Source: Gryganskiella cystojenkinii (lineage: Eukaryota; Mortierellomycota; Mortierellomycetes; Mortierellales; Mortierellaceae). From it: a DNA stretch of 16,427 bases. The position numbers and the translations under genes are program-made. Location: contig JAAAIG010000555.1 in assembly GCA_015852425.1 (NCBI GenBank), positions 10,003-26,429 of the forward strand, written 5' to 3'. Shown piece by piece: positions 1 through 9,735 of the stretch (its first letter is position 1; each line of letters begins with the position of its first letter). The notes beneath the pieces were generated by a model. The model did not search any database, had not been told where the DNA came from, and was given only the letters and a program-made list of their open reading frames with translations.

Positions 1-880
1 AAAGATGAGGATTGCAGCGGAGTCTCTTTTTTAATTTTTTTTTTTTTGGTGAGGGCCGAGAACTCGAGTTGAAATCGAACAATTTTGTTTTGTTGATTCT
101 CTTTTCGAACATGTTTTCACACGGGGGTGGGTTGAGGGGAAAGTGAGCGCGCGTTTTTTTTCCCTTGGATCTTTTGCGTGGACAGAGGGAGATAGCGAGA
201 ACAGCAAACAATCGGAAAAATAAGAGGGATGACGATGTAGTTGTGTTCTTGTAGATGTCATTGGCAGAAAATAGAAACAGAAAAAAACAGCAGCCTGACG
301 AGAGAGAACGACAACACGCGGGAAGACGATCCCGCCAGACACACAGAGAGACAGACAGACAGACATGCCGCGTGGAGTCGAAGAGTAAGGTCGCGGGATG
401 GACAGATGGGCAGAGGCAAAGGCAGCGAAAAAAATAAAATAAAAAAAAGACGAGATGAAAAACGGAAACGCGTATTTTTGTGTGTGTGTGAAAGACAGGA
501 GGGAGAGAATAAGTCAAAAAAGGTTTTCTGTCCTTCTCATCTCATCACTCTCTTCTTTTTTGTCCTCCTTCTCCTTCTTCTTCTTCTCCATTCCCTCCAT
601 TCCCCCTCACCCTCATTCCCTCTCCCTCTGCTCTTTGTCGTCACTGACAACGACAATAATAACAACAACAACAACAACACAACACTGCCACCGTTTGTCT
701 ACTTTAGTTGCATTCCATACCCCTTGTTTCTTCTGTCTACTTTTTTTTTTTTTTTTTCATTGCTCACCGCCCCTCTTCCTTTTCCTTCTGCTCCTCCTCC
801 ACATTCTGTTCCCACCACCTGTTCTCTCCATCCCCAACCTAGACTCTTTCTTCTCATTCATTCAGCAACGATAATCAGCA
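1..880 (+). promoter_or_regulatory. 5' flank and leader of the MO25/HYM1 gene
   Basis: No gene is recognisable on either strand here. The left part holds T-runs and a short CAGA repeat (about 346-365). From about 530 to 870 the + strand is strongly pyrimidine-rich: CT/CTT runs at 537-637, a CAA-type microsatellite at about 655-684, and a run of 17 T at 741-757. It ends about 20 bases before the MO25 start codon with an A-rich stretch. Such CT-rich blocks are common next to transcription starts in fungi, so this is probably the core promoter and 5' leader. No TATA box stands out. The open frames running through it have low-complexity translations and are not convincing genes. Confidence 0.55.
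655..684 (+). repeat. CAA/AAC trinucleotide microsatellite
   Basis: A run of about eight AAC units, slightly imperfect at both ends, lies in the leader region of the MO25 gene. It is not in a supported coding frame, so it is most likely a non-coding simple repeat. Confidence 0.8.
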
Positions 881-3772
881 ATGAACTTTTTCAAGTCAAA
901 ACCAAAGACCCCTTACGAGCTGGCTCGCAACCTCAAAGAGTCGCTTCAAAAGCTCGAAGGCCCCGAGAAGAAAAAGGTACCCATTCCTTTTGTCCTCTCT
1001 TCTTTATGTGCAACAATGCAATCAGTCGACACTTTTGACCTTGCCACACCGAACATGGCACCATCGAAGGAAACACACTCTCCCCACAGGAAGGACACTC
1101 TCTCCAGGACCTTGCATTTTCTCTTGTCCTTTCAGTCCTCTTTCTGTTTTTCCCTTCTCGGACACGGTCACCGCTCATCAAGCTCATTCTTTTTATTTTC
1201 TGGAGACCGGAGTTGACGCCCGGCCGGATGCAACAGCCCAATGGAATGAGTCTCGAGAACAAACCAAAAAAAAACTCATGCACTCGACGACACAGCAAAA
1301 AAAAAAAAAAAAAGACTCGAACCGGGAAACTAGCCAAGAACGACACCCGCTACAGTGGCACAACTTGTCATCTAACAAGCTTTCTTGTTTATTGTGCAAT
1401 GTCAACTTGACAGGCTACCGAAGATATTTCCAAGATCCTGGTAGCCATCAAGACAATGCTCTATGGGGACAGTGGTAACGTTGCCTCTTCTCATTCTGTT
1501 TGCGCATGTTCTTTATTCATTTTAATTCCGTTACTGCAGACTGCAAGCAAGCTTGCACTCTTTCTCTCTGTCTGCCATGTACCTTGCTCCTCTCCCTCCC
1601 CTGGTTCCTGTCTCTCTTTTTTTTTTATCCTAATCGATATAAATCCATGTTTTTGACCCCACAATAGAAAACGATCCAGTACCAGAGACCGTGGCCCAAC
1701 TTGCCCAAGAATTCTACAGCCAGAACCTGTTGATGCACTTGGTCGAAAACATTGCCAAGCTTGAGTTTGAGGCCAAGAAGGATGTGGCCCAGATCTTCAA
1801 CAACTTGCTTCGTCGCCACATCGGATCCAGATCGCCCACGGTCGAGTACCTCTGCCAAAGGGACCAGATCCTCTTTACTCTTATCCACGGGTAAGCCGCG
1901 CAAGGATGTCACCAGAGAGAGGAGACAAAGAGGAAAAGGAAAAGGAAAAGGAGGGGGAAAGGAAAGAATGGCGATGATCCTCCACGGAGACAACCATTTT
2001 CGACGACTGTGCATCGTCATCCTCATCAGCAGCATCATCGACATCATCATCGCAAAGCAAGGAAAGAAGAACAGGAGCAGGAAAGAAAAGGGACATCTCG
2101 TGAGAGAGAAAAATAGCCGTCCCTATACGCCTTGACCACTTGCTATATATGTTCATTTGGGCTTGGTAAAACTGGGTCATCATCAGCCTTGCCCACACGG
2201 GAGAGTAGTGAAGAAAGAAGATTGGAAAGGAAGGGCTACAGAGGGAGGAGGGAAGGGTAGTGATTATCTACAGCCTGATCAGCTTTGTCGCCTCAATAAG
2301 AAAGTATAATTGAGGCAGGAAAAAAAAGCTGGACCACAGCCAGGCAGATCGGTCATCAGCTTGCTCAAAAACAACACACCCCTTATTGTACGCCCCTCTT
2401 GGCCTTCTTTACCCCTTGAATCTCCCCCTCGCCCACCAGTCTTTGATCGTGCGACAGCTCATCGTCATCATCGCCTGCTCCCTTTTTGCCAGGAGAGAAA
2501 CAATGAGCAGGAGAGGAAGTGGCAAAAAAGGAACTAAACTAATTATCAAAAAAACCAAAACCAAAACCAAAAAAATAATCGGCCATGTGCTGCCTGCAAG
2601 GAAAAGGGGGTTCGACCCTGACGTTCGTGACATCTGGAGCAACAAAACATACAAGGAAAAGGAGGGGTGAAAAAAATTGAGGCGGAGACAACAAAACTAT
2701 CCATTTGTTCCATCGTCATTGTTCTGTTCTCCACGCATCGTATCTGTGGCAACCCCTGGCAGAGAAAACCAATGCTTCTCAGTTTTATTAATACTTTTTT
2801 AATGATATGTATTGACCTGATCCGCTATCCTCCCAACTTTTTCGTGTCTTTTATCGTTGCTAGATATGAGAATCAAGATATTGCCCTGAACTGTGGCATG
2901 ATCCTGAGAGAGTGTCTCCGACATGAGGTCCTCACAAAGATTGTCCTCAACTCACCACAGGTGTACAAGTTTTTCGACTATGTGGAAATGAATACGTTCG
3001 ATATCGCAAGTGATGCATTTGCGACATTTAAGGTAACATAGCTCTTGTGCTACCCGAAAACCTGGAACATCGAGCCTGGAGATTTGGAAAAAAAATAGTC
3101 TAACCAGATCCTGGACTTGTTGTTTTTAGGAAATTCTGAGTCGACACAAGACACTGGTAGCCGAGTTCTTGGAGCGCAACTACGACACCTTCTTTGAGAA
3201 GTATACACAGCTCCTCCAATCTACAAATTACGTTACGAAGCGTCAATCACTAAAGGTAAAAGACGGACCAAGACATGGAAACAATCAAGCCTTTCTTTTG
3301 TTGCCTATTCGACCATTGTTGCTAACCGCTTTGCTCTTCCTCTTTCGCTCAGCTCCTTGGCGAGATTCTGTTGGATCGAGCCAATTTTACAATCATGACG
3401 AGATACATAGCCAACGCGGATAATCTTAAGCTCATGATGAACCTCCTTAAGGACAAGAGTCGCAACATTCAATTCGAGGCCTTCCATGTATTCAAGGTCT
3501 TTGTCGCAAATCCCAACAAAAATAAGCCTGTACTAGATATCTTGTCAAAAAACCAGGACAAGCTCATCTCGTTCCTGAGTACATTTCATAACGATCGCAA
3601 TGGTAAGCTCCGCCCAGCGTCTTGACTTCGTCCATATCCCTTAATGTACATTCGATAGTTTTCCGACGAACTAACATTGCCTTTACTTTGTTTGATTCTA
3701 ATAGAGGACGAGCAGTTCAACGACGAGAAGGCTTTCCTGCTGAAGCAAATTCAGGATCTGAAGCAAGATTAA
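881..3772 (+). CDS. HYM1: MO25/Hym1 family scaffold protein (CAB39-like)
   Basis: Joining 881-976, 1414-1474, 1668-1890, 2864-3032, 3130-3255, 3353-3602 and 3705-3772 gives 993 nt and 330 aa, close to the roughly 340 aa usual for MO25. Every junction has GT-AG ends and keeps the frame. The protein opens [20 protein letters not shown]. Hallmark conserved stretches include [37 protein letters not shown] (about 167-183), [10 protein letters not shown] (ending at 225) and [20 protein letters not shown] (260-279). MO25 proteins are helical-repeat scaffolds that bind and activate Ste20/GCK kinases. In yeast, Hym1 works with Kic1 in the RAM network controlling polarity and cell separation; in animals MO25 supports LKB1-STRAD. 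That role is inferred from the family. Intron 3 (973 nt) is unusually long; the other five are 97-437 nt. A possible poly(A) signal lies at 4031-4036. Confidence 0.97.
1891..2863 (+). other. Unusually long intron 3 of the MO25 gene
   Basis: The 973-nt intron begins GTAAG and ends TTGCTAG. Family conservation is continuous across the join (...LFTLIHG then [11 protein letters not shown]...), so no coding exon is hidden inside. It holds purine-rich GGAAAA repeats (about 1931-1955), CAT/ATC triplet runs (about 2010-2050) and AACCAA repeats (about 2551-2572). I found no tRNA, no convincing snoRNA boxes and no transposon ends. Confidence 0.9.
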
Positions 3773-4027
3773 GATGGCGTTGCACAGTGAAAAGAACGCG
3801 ACGGAACGCAACACATCTTGAAGAAACCAAAAGAGCATCGAGGGACGCATTACAACACAGCATACCCGACCAACAAGAAAACCAAAAAATAAACCTGAAA
3901 AACATTCAGAGACAATTCAGGGGACCAGAACGGTGGACATCTTTTGCAAAGGCCCAGAACCAGCAATCATAAAGCCATTCGAGCTCGGGCATGCTTTCTT
4001 CAGTGGCTATTCATTCGAGAGTTTTGT

Positions 4028-4036
4028 TTTAATAAA
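4028..4036. terminator. Overlapping poly(A) signals for the convergent MO25 and lipase genes
   Basis: On the + strand AATAAA lies at 4031-4036, about 260 nt past the MO25 stop codon. On the - strand the overlapping bases 4033-4028 read ATTAAA, the commonest variant signal, about 80 nt past the lipase stop. A second + strand AATAAA lies nearer MO25 at 3888-3893. Whether each is used cannot be told from sequence. The 342-nt space between the two stop codons (3773-4114) contains no further gene; it is the shared 3' untranslated region. Confidence 0.5.
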
Positions 4037-4114
4037 AGTACGCAAAAAGTCTATGGTGGAGGAAGAGAAAGAAGAGGAAGAAGAACAGGTACGTAGATTT
4101 TCCTACCAGGAGGA

Positions 4115-5459
4115 CTAACAAGCAATCTCACTGAAGGAACCGTCGAACATTGGAGAGAGGAACGTTTCCGTGGCATGGAGCGTAAAATCCGATCGAAAGA
4201 GACTGAAATGACTCAAGGCCAAAGTGCTGTTTTTACAGTAGTCCTCTACAAAGAGGTTTTGGATGTCTCCAGGTTGAAGATCCAGTCGATTGAGCTGCTC
4301 TTGCTCCCAACTCTGTGTGGTGTTTGCAGGGCTTTGTTTTCGAAGCATACCCCTCACAAGCTCGTTGCCACTGTCATCCCTGTTCCCGCTAAGATGCACC
4401 TTCCCACGCGTGTATGGGGTAACGAGCGTGTCTTCTTTGGTCATGATGTTCAGCATCCTCACACCGGGGATCAAGACCTCGCCATCCTTGAAGAGTTCGG
4501 CCATAAACTCAGAGCCCTCCAAGAGTTGTAAACATGGGACACAGTACTTCATGATGAGTTTTGAAAAGAAATCATACAGTCCGAAGACCTTGAAGACACT
4601 AACCAATCCCTGAACTGAGGTACCGTCACCGATCGGACTGACAGAGACCAAGGACCGGACTTTTCGGGGTTCTTCCTTGGCCACGTATTTTAAGTACCAT
4701 CTAAATTATGAACGCCAAAAAAAAATGTTTGTGAGTATGTGAACAAAGGCGAATCGCCAAAGTGGGTTAATCGCTCTGCTCCCCGCCAACATTTTTTTTT
4801 TTTTTTACCTCGCGACCGTGCCACCCTCCGAGTGAGCTACCATATCCACCTGCTGGGCTTCAGTCGAGGCCAGGACTTTATCGATATAGTCTGGGATCCG
4901 CGTGGATGAGTCCCGAATGTCCAAGATACCGCCCATGTTATCGATCCCTGGGAAGAGTCCATATTTCAACTGAAAGACACAAAATCCTGCATCCGACAAG
5001 TGCTCCGCCAAAAAATTCCAACTACGGGAAGTGCACAAAAAAAAAAGAATAGGAAAATTGGTCAAAAGATGTCACAACAAGGATTGAAAAAAAAAAAAAT
5101 TGAGAGTAAAACATCAATTTTGGCTCTTACGAGTTAAAATGAGGGGCGATCAACCCATGGAGCAAGATGACGGGACGAGGATGCTCTGCCGTGACCTTGC
5201 AAGACCAATTCGTAAAATCTTGACCAATTTCCTTGGGCGGCGGCAATGTTATGGGGGATCCTGTCACCGAAAGAGACGGATGGAGGAGGGTATTTTCTAG
5301 AACGGTTGTAAGGATATCCATAAACGGTAGCAGAGCCTGCGAATCCTGAGACGAGTTCTCTTCCCGCTTGAAGATCGGAGTCGTGTCGACGATCGTTGCA
5401 ACGAGAGCCAGCACGGTTGTGAGCGTCAGCAACTGACGGGAGAAGGTCATGGTTTTCAT
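4115..5459 (-). CDS. Secreted class 2 triacylglycerol lipase / esterase (alpha/beta hydrolase)
   Basis: Minus-strand exons 5459-5131, 5021-4809 and 4700-4115 join in frame (introns 109 and 108 nt) to give 375 aa. The N-terminus looks like a signal peptide: LLTLTTVLALVATIV at about 10-24, then Lys-Arg at 31-32, a possible Kex2-type processing site. The alpha/beta-hydrolase core follows. The oxyanion motif is VILLHG (H101-G102) with the family's later Ser-Trp pair. The nucleophile elbow is AHSEGG, with S174 as catalytic serine. The likely acid is D271, before LVTPYTRG, and the likely base is H345 in LSHFSLF. The arrangement matches EstA/LipA-type class 2 lipases, which hydrolyse acylglycerols outside the cell. 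The elbow begins Ala-His rather than the usual Gly-His. A loop of about 45 residues (280-326) is longer than I expect. N-glycosylation sequons start at 35, 307 and 338. A second in-frame ATG lies at codon 4. Substrate is inferred only. Confidence 0.9.
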
Positions 5460-5842
5460 ATCGACGTTTTTACTGGTTTATATTTACACGACTTGTAGAT
5501 GTGAAAAAAAGAAAGGGAGTGAACGTTGGAAATGACAAATAGAGGACACTGACTAAAAGTCGCAAAGGGAGAGGAGAGAATCACTCTTCCCAAAAGAGCA
5601 GGTGTTAGTGCTGTTTGGAATAGAGGAAAAGTGAGCTTATTATCAAATAATGCAAACTACAGAACTGCCTGATGGATACTTGGTGCTCGGGCTCTGTGTC
5701 TAGTTTCTGATTGTGATAACGTGTGGGGTATCTCTGGTTTCTTCGTCCGTCCATGGTTTGCCCGTAACAACTCTTTTTAGAAAGCCAAACAGGTAATATA
5801 GTTGAGGGGCCGTGATCTTTGGCTTTAATTGTGACCTGCTCT
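5460..5842 (-). promoter_or_regulatory. Lipase promoter and LAS1 3' untranslated region
   Basis: This 383-nt stretch lies between the LAS1 stop codon and the lipase start; both genes read on the minus strand. A TATAAA on the minus strand (5482-5477) is only about 20 nt upstream of the lipase ATG. That is too close for a classical TATA box unless the leader is extremely short or translation starts at the second ATG. No canonical AATAAA is seen for LAS1. The open frames through here are non-conserved shadows. Confidence 0.45.
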
Positions 5843-8080
5843 CTAAACTTGCAATCGGGCAATTGGGGGTGGGTCCAGGTCCCAGGGTAGAGACAGGTCC
5901 GGTACGATACCACCTGGGAGCGAACCCAGAGGACACGGCCGCCACTCATCAGGGTCAAACAGCGTCCATGACGATGCCGGCACTGTCATAGATGGTGATG
6001 ACGACTCGGTTTCCTCTGCTTTAACTACTTCCATGGCCGACGCATCTGGATGTTGATCATGGTCCGGTAGTGATGTATCCATATTGGTATCTTCACCCTG
6101 CGACGCCTGTTGCTGTTGAAGTGATTCGAGAGCTGGCCCTTCTTGCCAAACTCCTCCCTTTGATCCCACAGTTGGTGAAGAGAACGCTGCAGGTGTAGCC
6201 GTCGTTGTCGCTGATGCTGTTACTGCAACTGCCGACCCGGATGCAGACACGATTCTTTGATCGATCAACTTTAAGATGGGTGCGATCGATTCCTTGACCT
6301 TGGCATCCGCCTCAATCACCGTGTTCAAAACCGACCGAACCAGAGGACTGACATGAACCATACTGTTGTCAAGACAGTCTTGGACAATATCCACAATCTC
6401 GTCCTGATCAAACATGGGTTCTGCTTGATCCTCTGTCGCAACCGCGGCTTTTTGTTCCGCGAGTTGTTTCGCGATACGTGAGGCGAACGAGGCTGTCGAG
6501 GCTGCTGTGGGTGAGTTGACAGAGAGAGAGCTGAGGGAGGGAGAGTTGGCGCCGGATTCATGAGTGGTATCGGGTTTTGGGGGTCGAAGCGCCTCTTGGT
6601 CATAGTGCAGTTTGATTAGGTATTTGATCCATGCCACTAATACGAGTAAAAATATGAAGAAAACATGGGTCGGTTATCCAGCATTCATATGCTGCTCTCG
6701 TTAGGTCTACATATTTTGCTCGCTTACATATCGTGATGAGGTAGCTGCCAGTCTTGGCCGCCTCTTTTTGTTCGTCCGTAGCCCTGAATTCTGCAACGGC
6801 CTTGGCAGCCTCGTTTGCCTCAAACAGTTTCCCCAGCATGCCATTCAGCAGACTGGACCAGAACGAGATCTCGACCTCCTCGCCCTCCTCGTCCAGAATA
6901 GTATTCCTGCCAATGACCTTGTGGAGGTGATTCATGAACGGCAACCAACAGAGATCCACGATGCGGCCTAAATTTCTTAGACTCAAATCACGACTGGATG
7001 CCCTGGATTTCTTGCTCTTGGGGATCAACATTCCAGGTTCGAGCAAGATGGGGATCATGGCCGCAAAGAGCCGATCGCCCGATTGACAACTTTTGATCAG
7101 ATCCCGAACGAGTCTGTCCACGGTCTTAAAATCCTGTTTTGATTGCCAGAGAGTATTTTCTATGTAGAAGAAAGGTCGAAGGATATTTAGTGTTGACGTT
7201 GACTTGTGCTCCATTGAATTGGTCTGAGCGCATAGTGTGCAGATCAGGCATATGAGGGGACTTACCTTCAATCTGTTGCTCTCTCGTATTCCTGAAGGTT
7301 TCAATCAACCTGCGCGTATCTTCTGCCATCTTTGCCAACATCTCCGGGCTCGGCTTCTCGTCCAGTCTAATGGAAACCAGCTGTTTCAGCCAGTACTCTT
7401 CATTGAGCCAAGCCAGCGCCTGATAAAAAAAAATAGGCGGGAAAGGTTATGTGAGACTTTCAACATTTTCAACCCAATTCTGAGAAACAGGAGAGTACAA
7501 ATATACGAATAGAAACGACAGAGATAATGTACCTGGTTCGTAGCACTCCGGAGGATAGTCAAGCTCGGCAGGTAGTCATGCGTCGCTGTGTGTCGAAGCT
7601 CCACAAACCAGACCGGCATCCCGACTTTTGCAACTGCAAGATAGGCAATCGATTTGGCAGAGTTCTTGGACTGGAACGCGTCCACGAACCCGTTCACGAA
7701 CCTGATAAAGACCATTGAGTACATCAACCGAAGTTCCTGATCCGTCAACATCCCTGTCCAGTCCCGAGAGACGACCTGAACAAACGAAGCCGTCGAGTCG
7801 ATCGCATGTGGTAATTTTCCTCGAGCTTCCCAGGCTTTGACCTATTGGGGGGGAAGTAACAGGGTTAAATTTCGTGCTGTCCTTAAGCACCTGTTTTTTT
7901 TTTGGTGGTATATTTTTACAGAAAGTGTAAAGTCGAACTTACGCGCCGTAAAGCGCATTCCTGGGCGCGAATATCCGGAGTGCCATCCTCGTTAGGTTCA
8001 GAGTAGAACCATTCATGAACCTGAATGAACTCTGCAGGGGAATGCCATGGGACGAGTTTTGGTAATTTGGGTGGTGGCAT
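5843..8080 (-). CDS. LAS1: Las1 pre-rRNA processing HEPN endoribonuclease
   Basis: Minus-strand exons 8080-7943, 7841-7533, 7419-7266, 7159-6728 and 6636-5843 join in frame (introns 91-113 nt) to give 608 aa. The start MPPPKLPKLVPWHSPAEF is the first ATG and matches the usual Las1 opening; the frame extends further upstream only through non-ATG codons. The HEPN ribonuclease domain (about 1-170) carries the R-x4-H catalytic motif as RHTATH at 129-134, within VELRHTATHDYLPSL. The middle third (about 365-565) is Ala/Ser/Thr-rich and probably disordered. The last 41 residues, with WRPCPLGSLPGGIVPDLSLP, resemble the conserved Las1 C-terminal tail that engages Grc3. In yeast, Las1 with the polynucleotide kinase Grc3 cleaves ITS2 at site C2 during 60S ribosome assembly. 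That function is taken from the family. Everything expected for an active enzyme is present. Confidence 0.95.
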
Positions 8081-8279
8081 CTCTGAGCGGTGATATGTGC
8101 GAGTGTTTCTTGAACGAGCCTCCTGTCGATTGTCCTCTTGACGTAGTATTGAATTGTCCTTTGACAAAGAGCGATGGAGGGACTATCCTATCGTTTTTGT
8201 TGGCGCTTCATGCATCTTTTTTTTTTCTTTTTGAAAGAAAAAAATTGCAAGCCACAGTGCGCCGCCACCAACTTTACTT

Positions 8280-8285
8280 CACGTG
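8280..8285. promoter_or_regulatory. CACGTG E-box upstream of LAS1
   Basis: This perfect palindrome is of the kind bound by bHLH factors such as Cbf1 or Pho4 in fungi. The site itself is seen directly. Its use, and which neighbouring gene it serves, is inference. Confidence 0.35.
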
Positions 8286-8331
8286 ACACTCTACGAAAGG
8301 CAGTCATAGAGCAGTCACACTTATCGCCAGG

Positions 8332-8338
8332 TATAAAA
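8332..8338 (+). promoter_or_regulatory. TATA-box-like element facing the pseudogene
   Basis: TATAAAA follows a GC-richer block and lies about 235 nt before the first ATG of the F-box remnant. It could be the relic promoter of that gene. No transcription start can be placed. Confidence 0.35.
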
Positions 8339-8566
8339 GAGGCGGATTTGGGCCGAAAAAAAAATTAATTTAATTTTTTTTTTTGTTTTTTTTTTTTTGC
8401 AATCTCAGGATTAAAGGGATTATGACGAACAGGGGTGTGCATGCTATCCACCGCGCCTTTACTCCAATGCAATTTTCGTTAAGAACGAAACACCTATCCA
8501 CCCATCCGCCATGTGTAAACAACGGAAACCATCACCGCTTGGAGAGTAAGATCAAGACGGAACCTG

Positions 8567-9735
8567 ATGATGCTTCCCAAAATCATTGTTTTTGTCCAAT
8601 CCCTTAACCGACATTTCCTCACGACCGGCCTTCGCGCCTCAAAAGCATGGCACAAACTCCTCTTGCTTCAGCAATGGGCCGTTGTCGACGTGCAACCCCG
8701 TCGGGATGGTTCAGCGCGATACCTCTCCGTTCCCGAGTGCAATCAACTGGGAAAGCGTAGGATGTTAGGAACCTCAGCGTCCAGTGGCCATAGACTTTGA
8801 GGATGATACTACAAACAAATCCACAATAGAGCACGCAAACTCGCTATAGCCGACGCCTTCATTGTCACTTCCATCTCCACCACCACCACCACCACGGTCT
8901 CTCGTCGTACCGGATCTGACCTCTTTGGGAGTGCGCCATGTCCAAAACGGGCAACTATTATACTCTCATGCGGTAATCCGAGGACATGGCTCTAGTCCCA
9001 GGTCCTTTCGGTACCATGGCAATATAACAAAAGAACTTCTCGATGCACTCATGAGCTGCTCCGGTCTCAGTTCTCTGAGGTTTCGCAATATGGCCGAGAT
9101 CGATGCGGGCAGGTGGATGGATTTCTATGAGTTGTTCTTTCGACTCGAGGTACTCTCGCTGACTTTGTAGAACAATACACCCTTTGGACCTGGCGATGTC
9201 ACGATCAAAGGAACTCGTTCTGAGCCAAGCCAATGCGTTTATGAGTCTTGGGCGGTACTTTGGGACGATTACTCCTTGCTACTGACAGGCATAACGCTGA
9301 TGGACCTTCTGACTGCCGTTCGATCGCTGGGACTATCGGTCAAGAAATTTTAAGCTCGATGACCGCTCTCTGGACTTTCAAGGCGCAATTGATCCTTGAT
9401 GAGGATATCACCCACGACAATCGACCCTGGACCTGTCTTGGGATGAGAAACTTGTTCCTGTGTTTTGTAGTCGAGAGCGGCGATAAACAGGCAACGCAAC
9501 AGCAACAAGGGATCCTCGATCGCCTCTCGTCCTTACTCAACTCGTGGAGCTAAGACTGGATATGAGTTCTTGAAAGGAGGACATCATCATGAGAAACGGC
9601 CCTGTCCTTGAGCGTGGATTAACGAGACTATTGAGTCTGACACGATCAATGGAAAACTTTGTCTGGAGAGGAGACTCATTGGAGGTGGCTGAATGGGGTG
9701 GAGTCAAGTCGCTAGAGAAGTGTTCGATTTTTTAA
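8567..9735 (+). pseudogene. Degenerate F-box / leucine-rich-repeat protein gene
   Basis: Pieces of one protein are spread over all three + frames in the right order. From 8567 an F-box-like start (MMLPKIIVFVQSLNRHFL, then SKAWHKLLLLQQWAVVDVQP) fits the N-terminus. From about 8955 to 9167 a leucine-rich segment reads ITKELLDALMSCSGLSSLRF and FRLEVLSLTL, ending in TAG at 9168. From about 9335 the frame changes and gives EILSSMTALWTFKAQLIL, HDNRPWTCLGMRNLFLCFVV and GILDRLSSL, ending in TAA at 9551. Another frame carries TQLVELRLDMSS, a TGA at 9571, then GLTRLLSLTRSMENFVW up to TAA at 9733. Internal stops and at least three frame changes with none of the usual splice sites joining them argue for a dead gene. 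F-box/LRR proteins normally select targets for SCF ubiquitin ligases. An alternative is a live gene with undetected introns or sequencing errors; I think this unlikely. Confidence 0.8.

Larger units (their letters stand above)
8081..8560. promoter_or_regulatory. Intergenic region between LAS1 and the F-box/LRR pseudogene
   Basis: The LAS1 gene reads left from here and the pseudogene reads right. A palindromic CACGTG E-box lies at 8280-8285, about 200 nt upstream of the LAS1 start. A TATAAAA lies on the + strand at 8332-8338, oriented toward the pseudogene. An 11-bp A/T inverted repeat (8220-8230 and 8234-8244, separated by TTG) and long T runs (about 8374-8398) complete the region. No coding sequence is supported. 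Confidence 0.5.

Noticed and set aside
241..1038. Long open frame overlapping the MO25 start
   Set aside because: Its translation is low-complexity (runs of Leu, Asn, Phe from pyrimidine and CAA repeats), and the conserved MO25 exon 1 lies in another frame.
2609..2622. GGTTCGACCCT resembling a tRNA B box inside MO25 intron 3
   Set aside because: The T stem does not pair beyond one or two bases and there is no A box or acceptor stem at a suitable distance.
3622..3972. Open frame across the last MO25 exon and its 3' region
   Set aside because: It runs in a different frame from the conserved terminal exon ([15 protein letters not shown]), and its translation has no domain.
8081..8167. N-terminal extension of LAS1 beyond the chosen start
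   Set aside because: The upstream frame opens only with a TTG codon. The first ATG is at 8080 and matches the usual Las1 start just before LPKLVPW.
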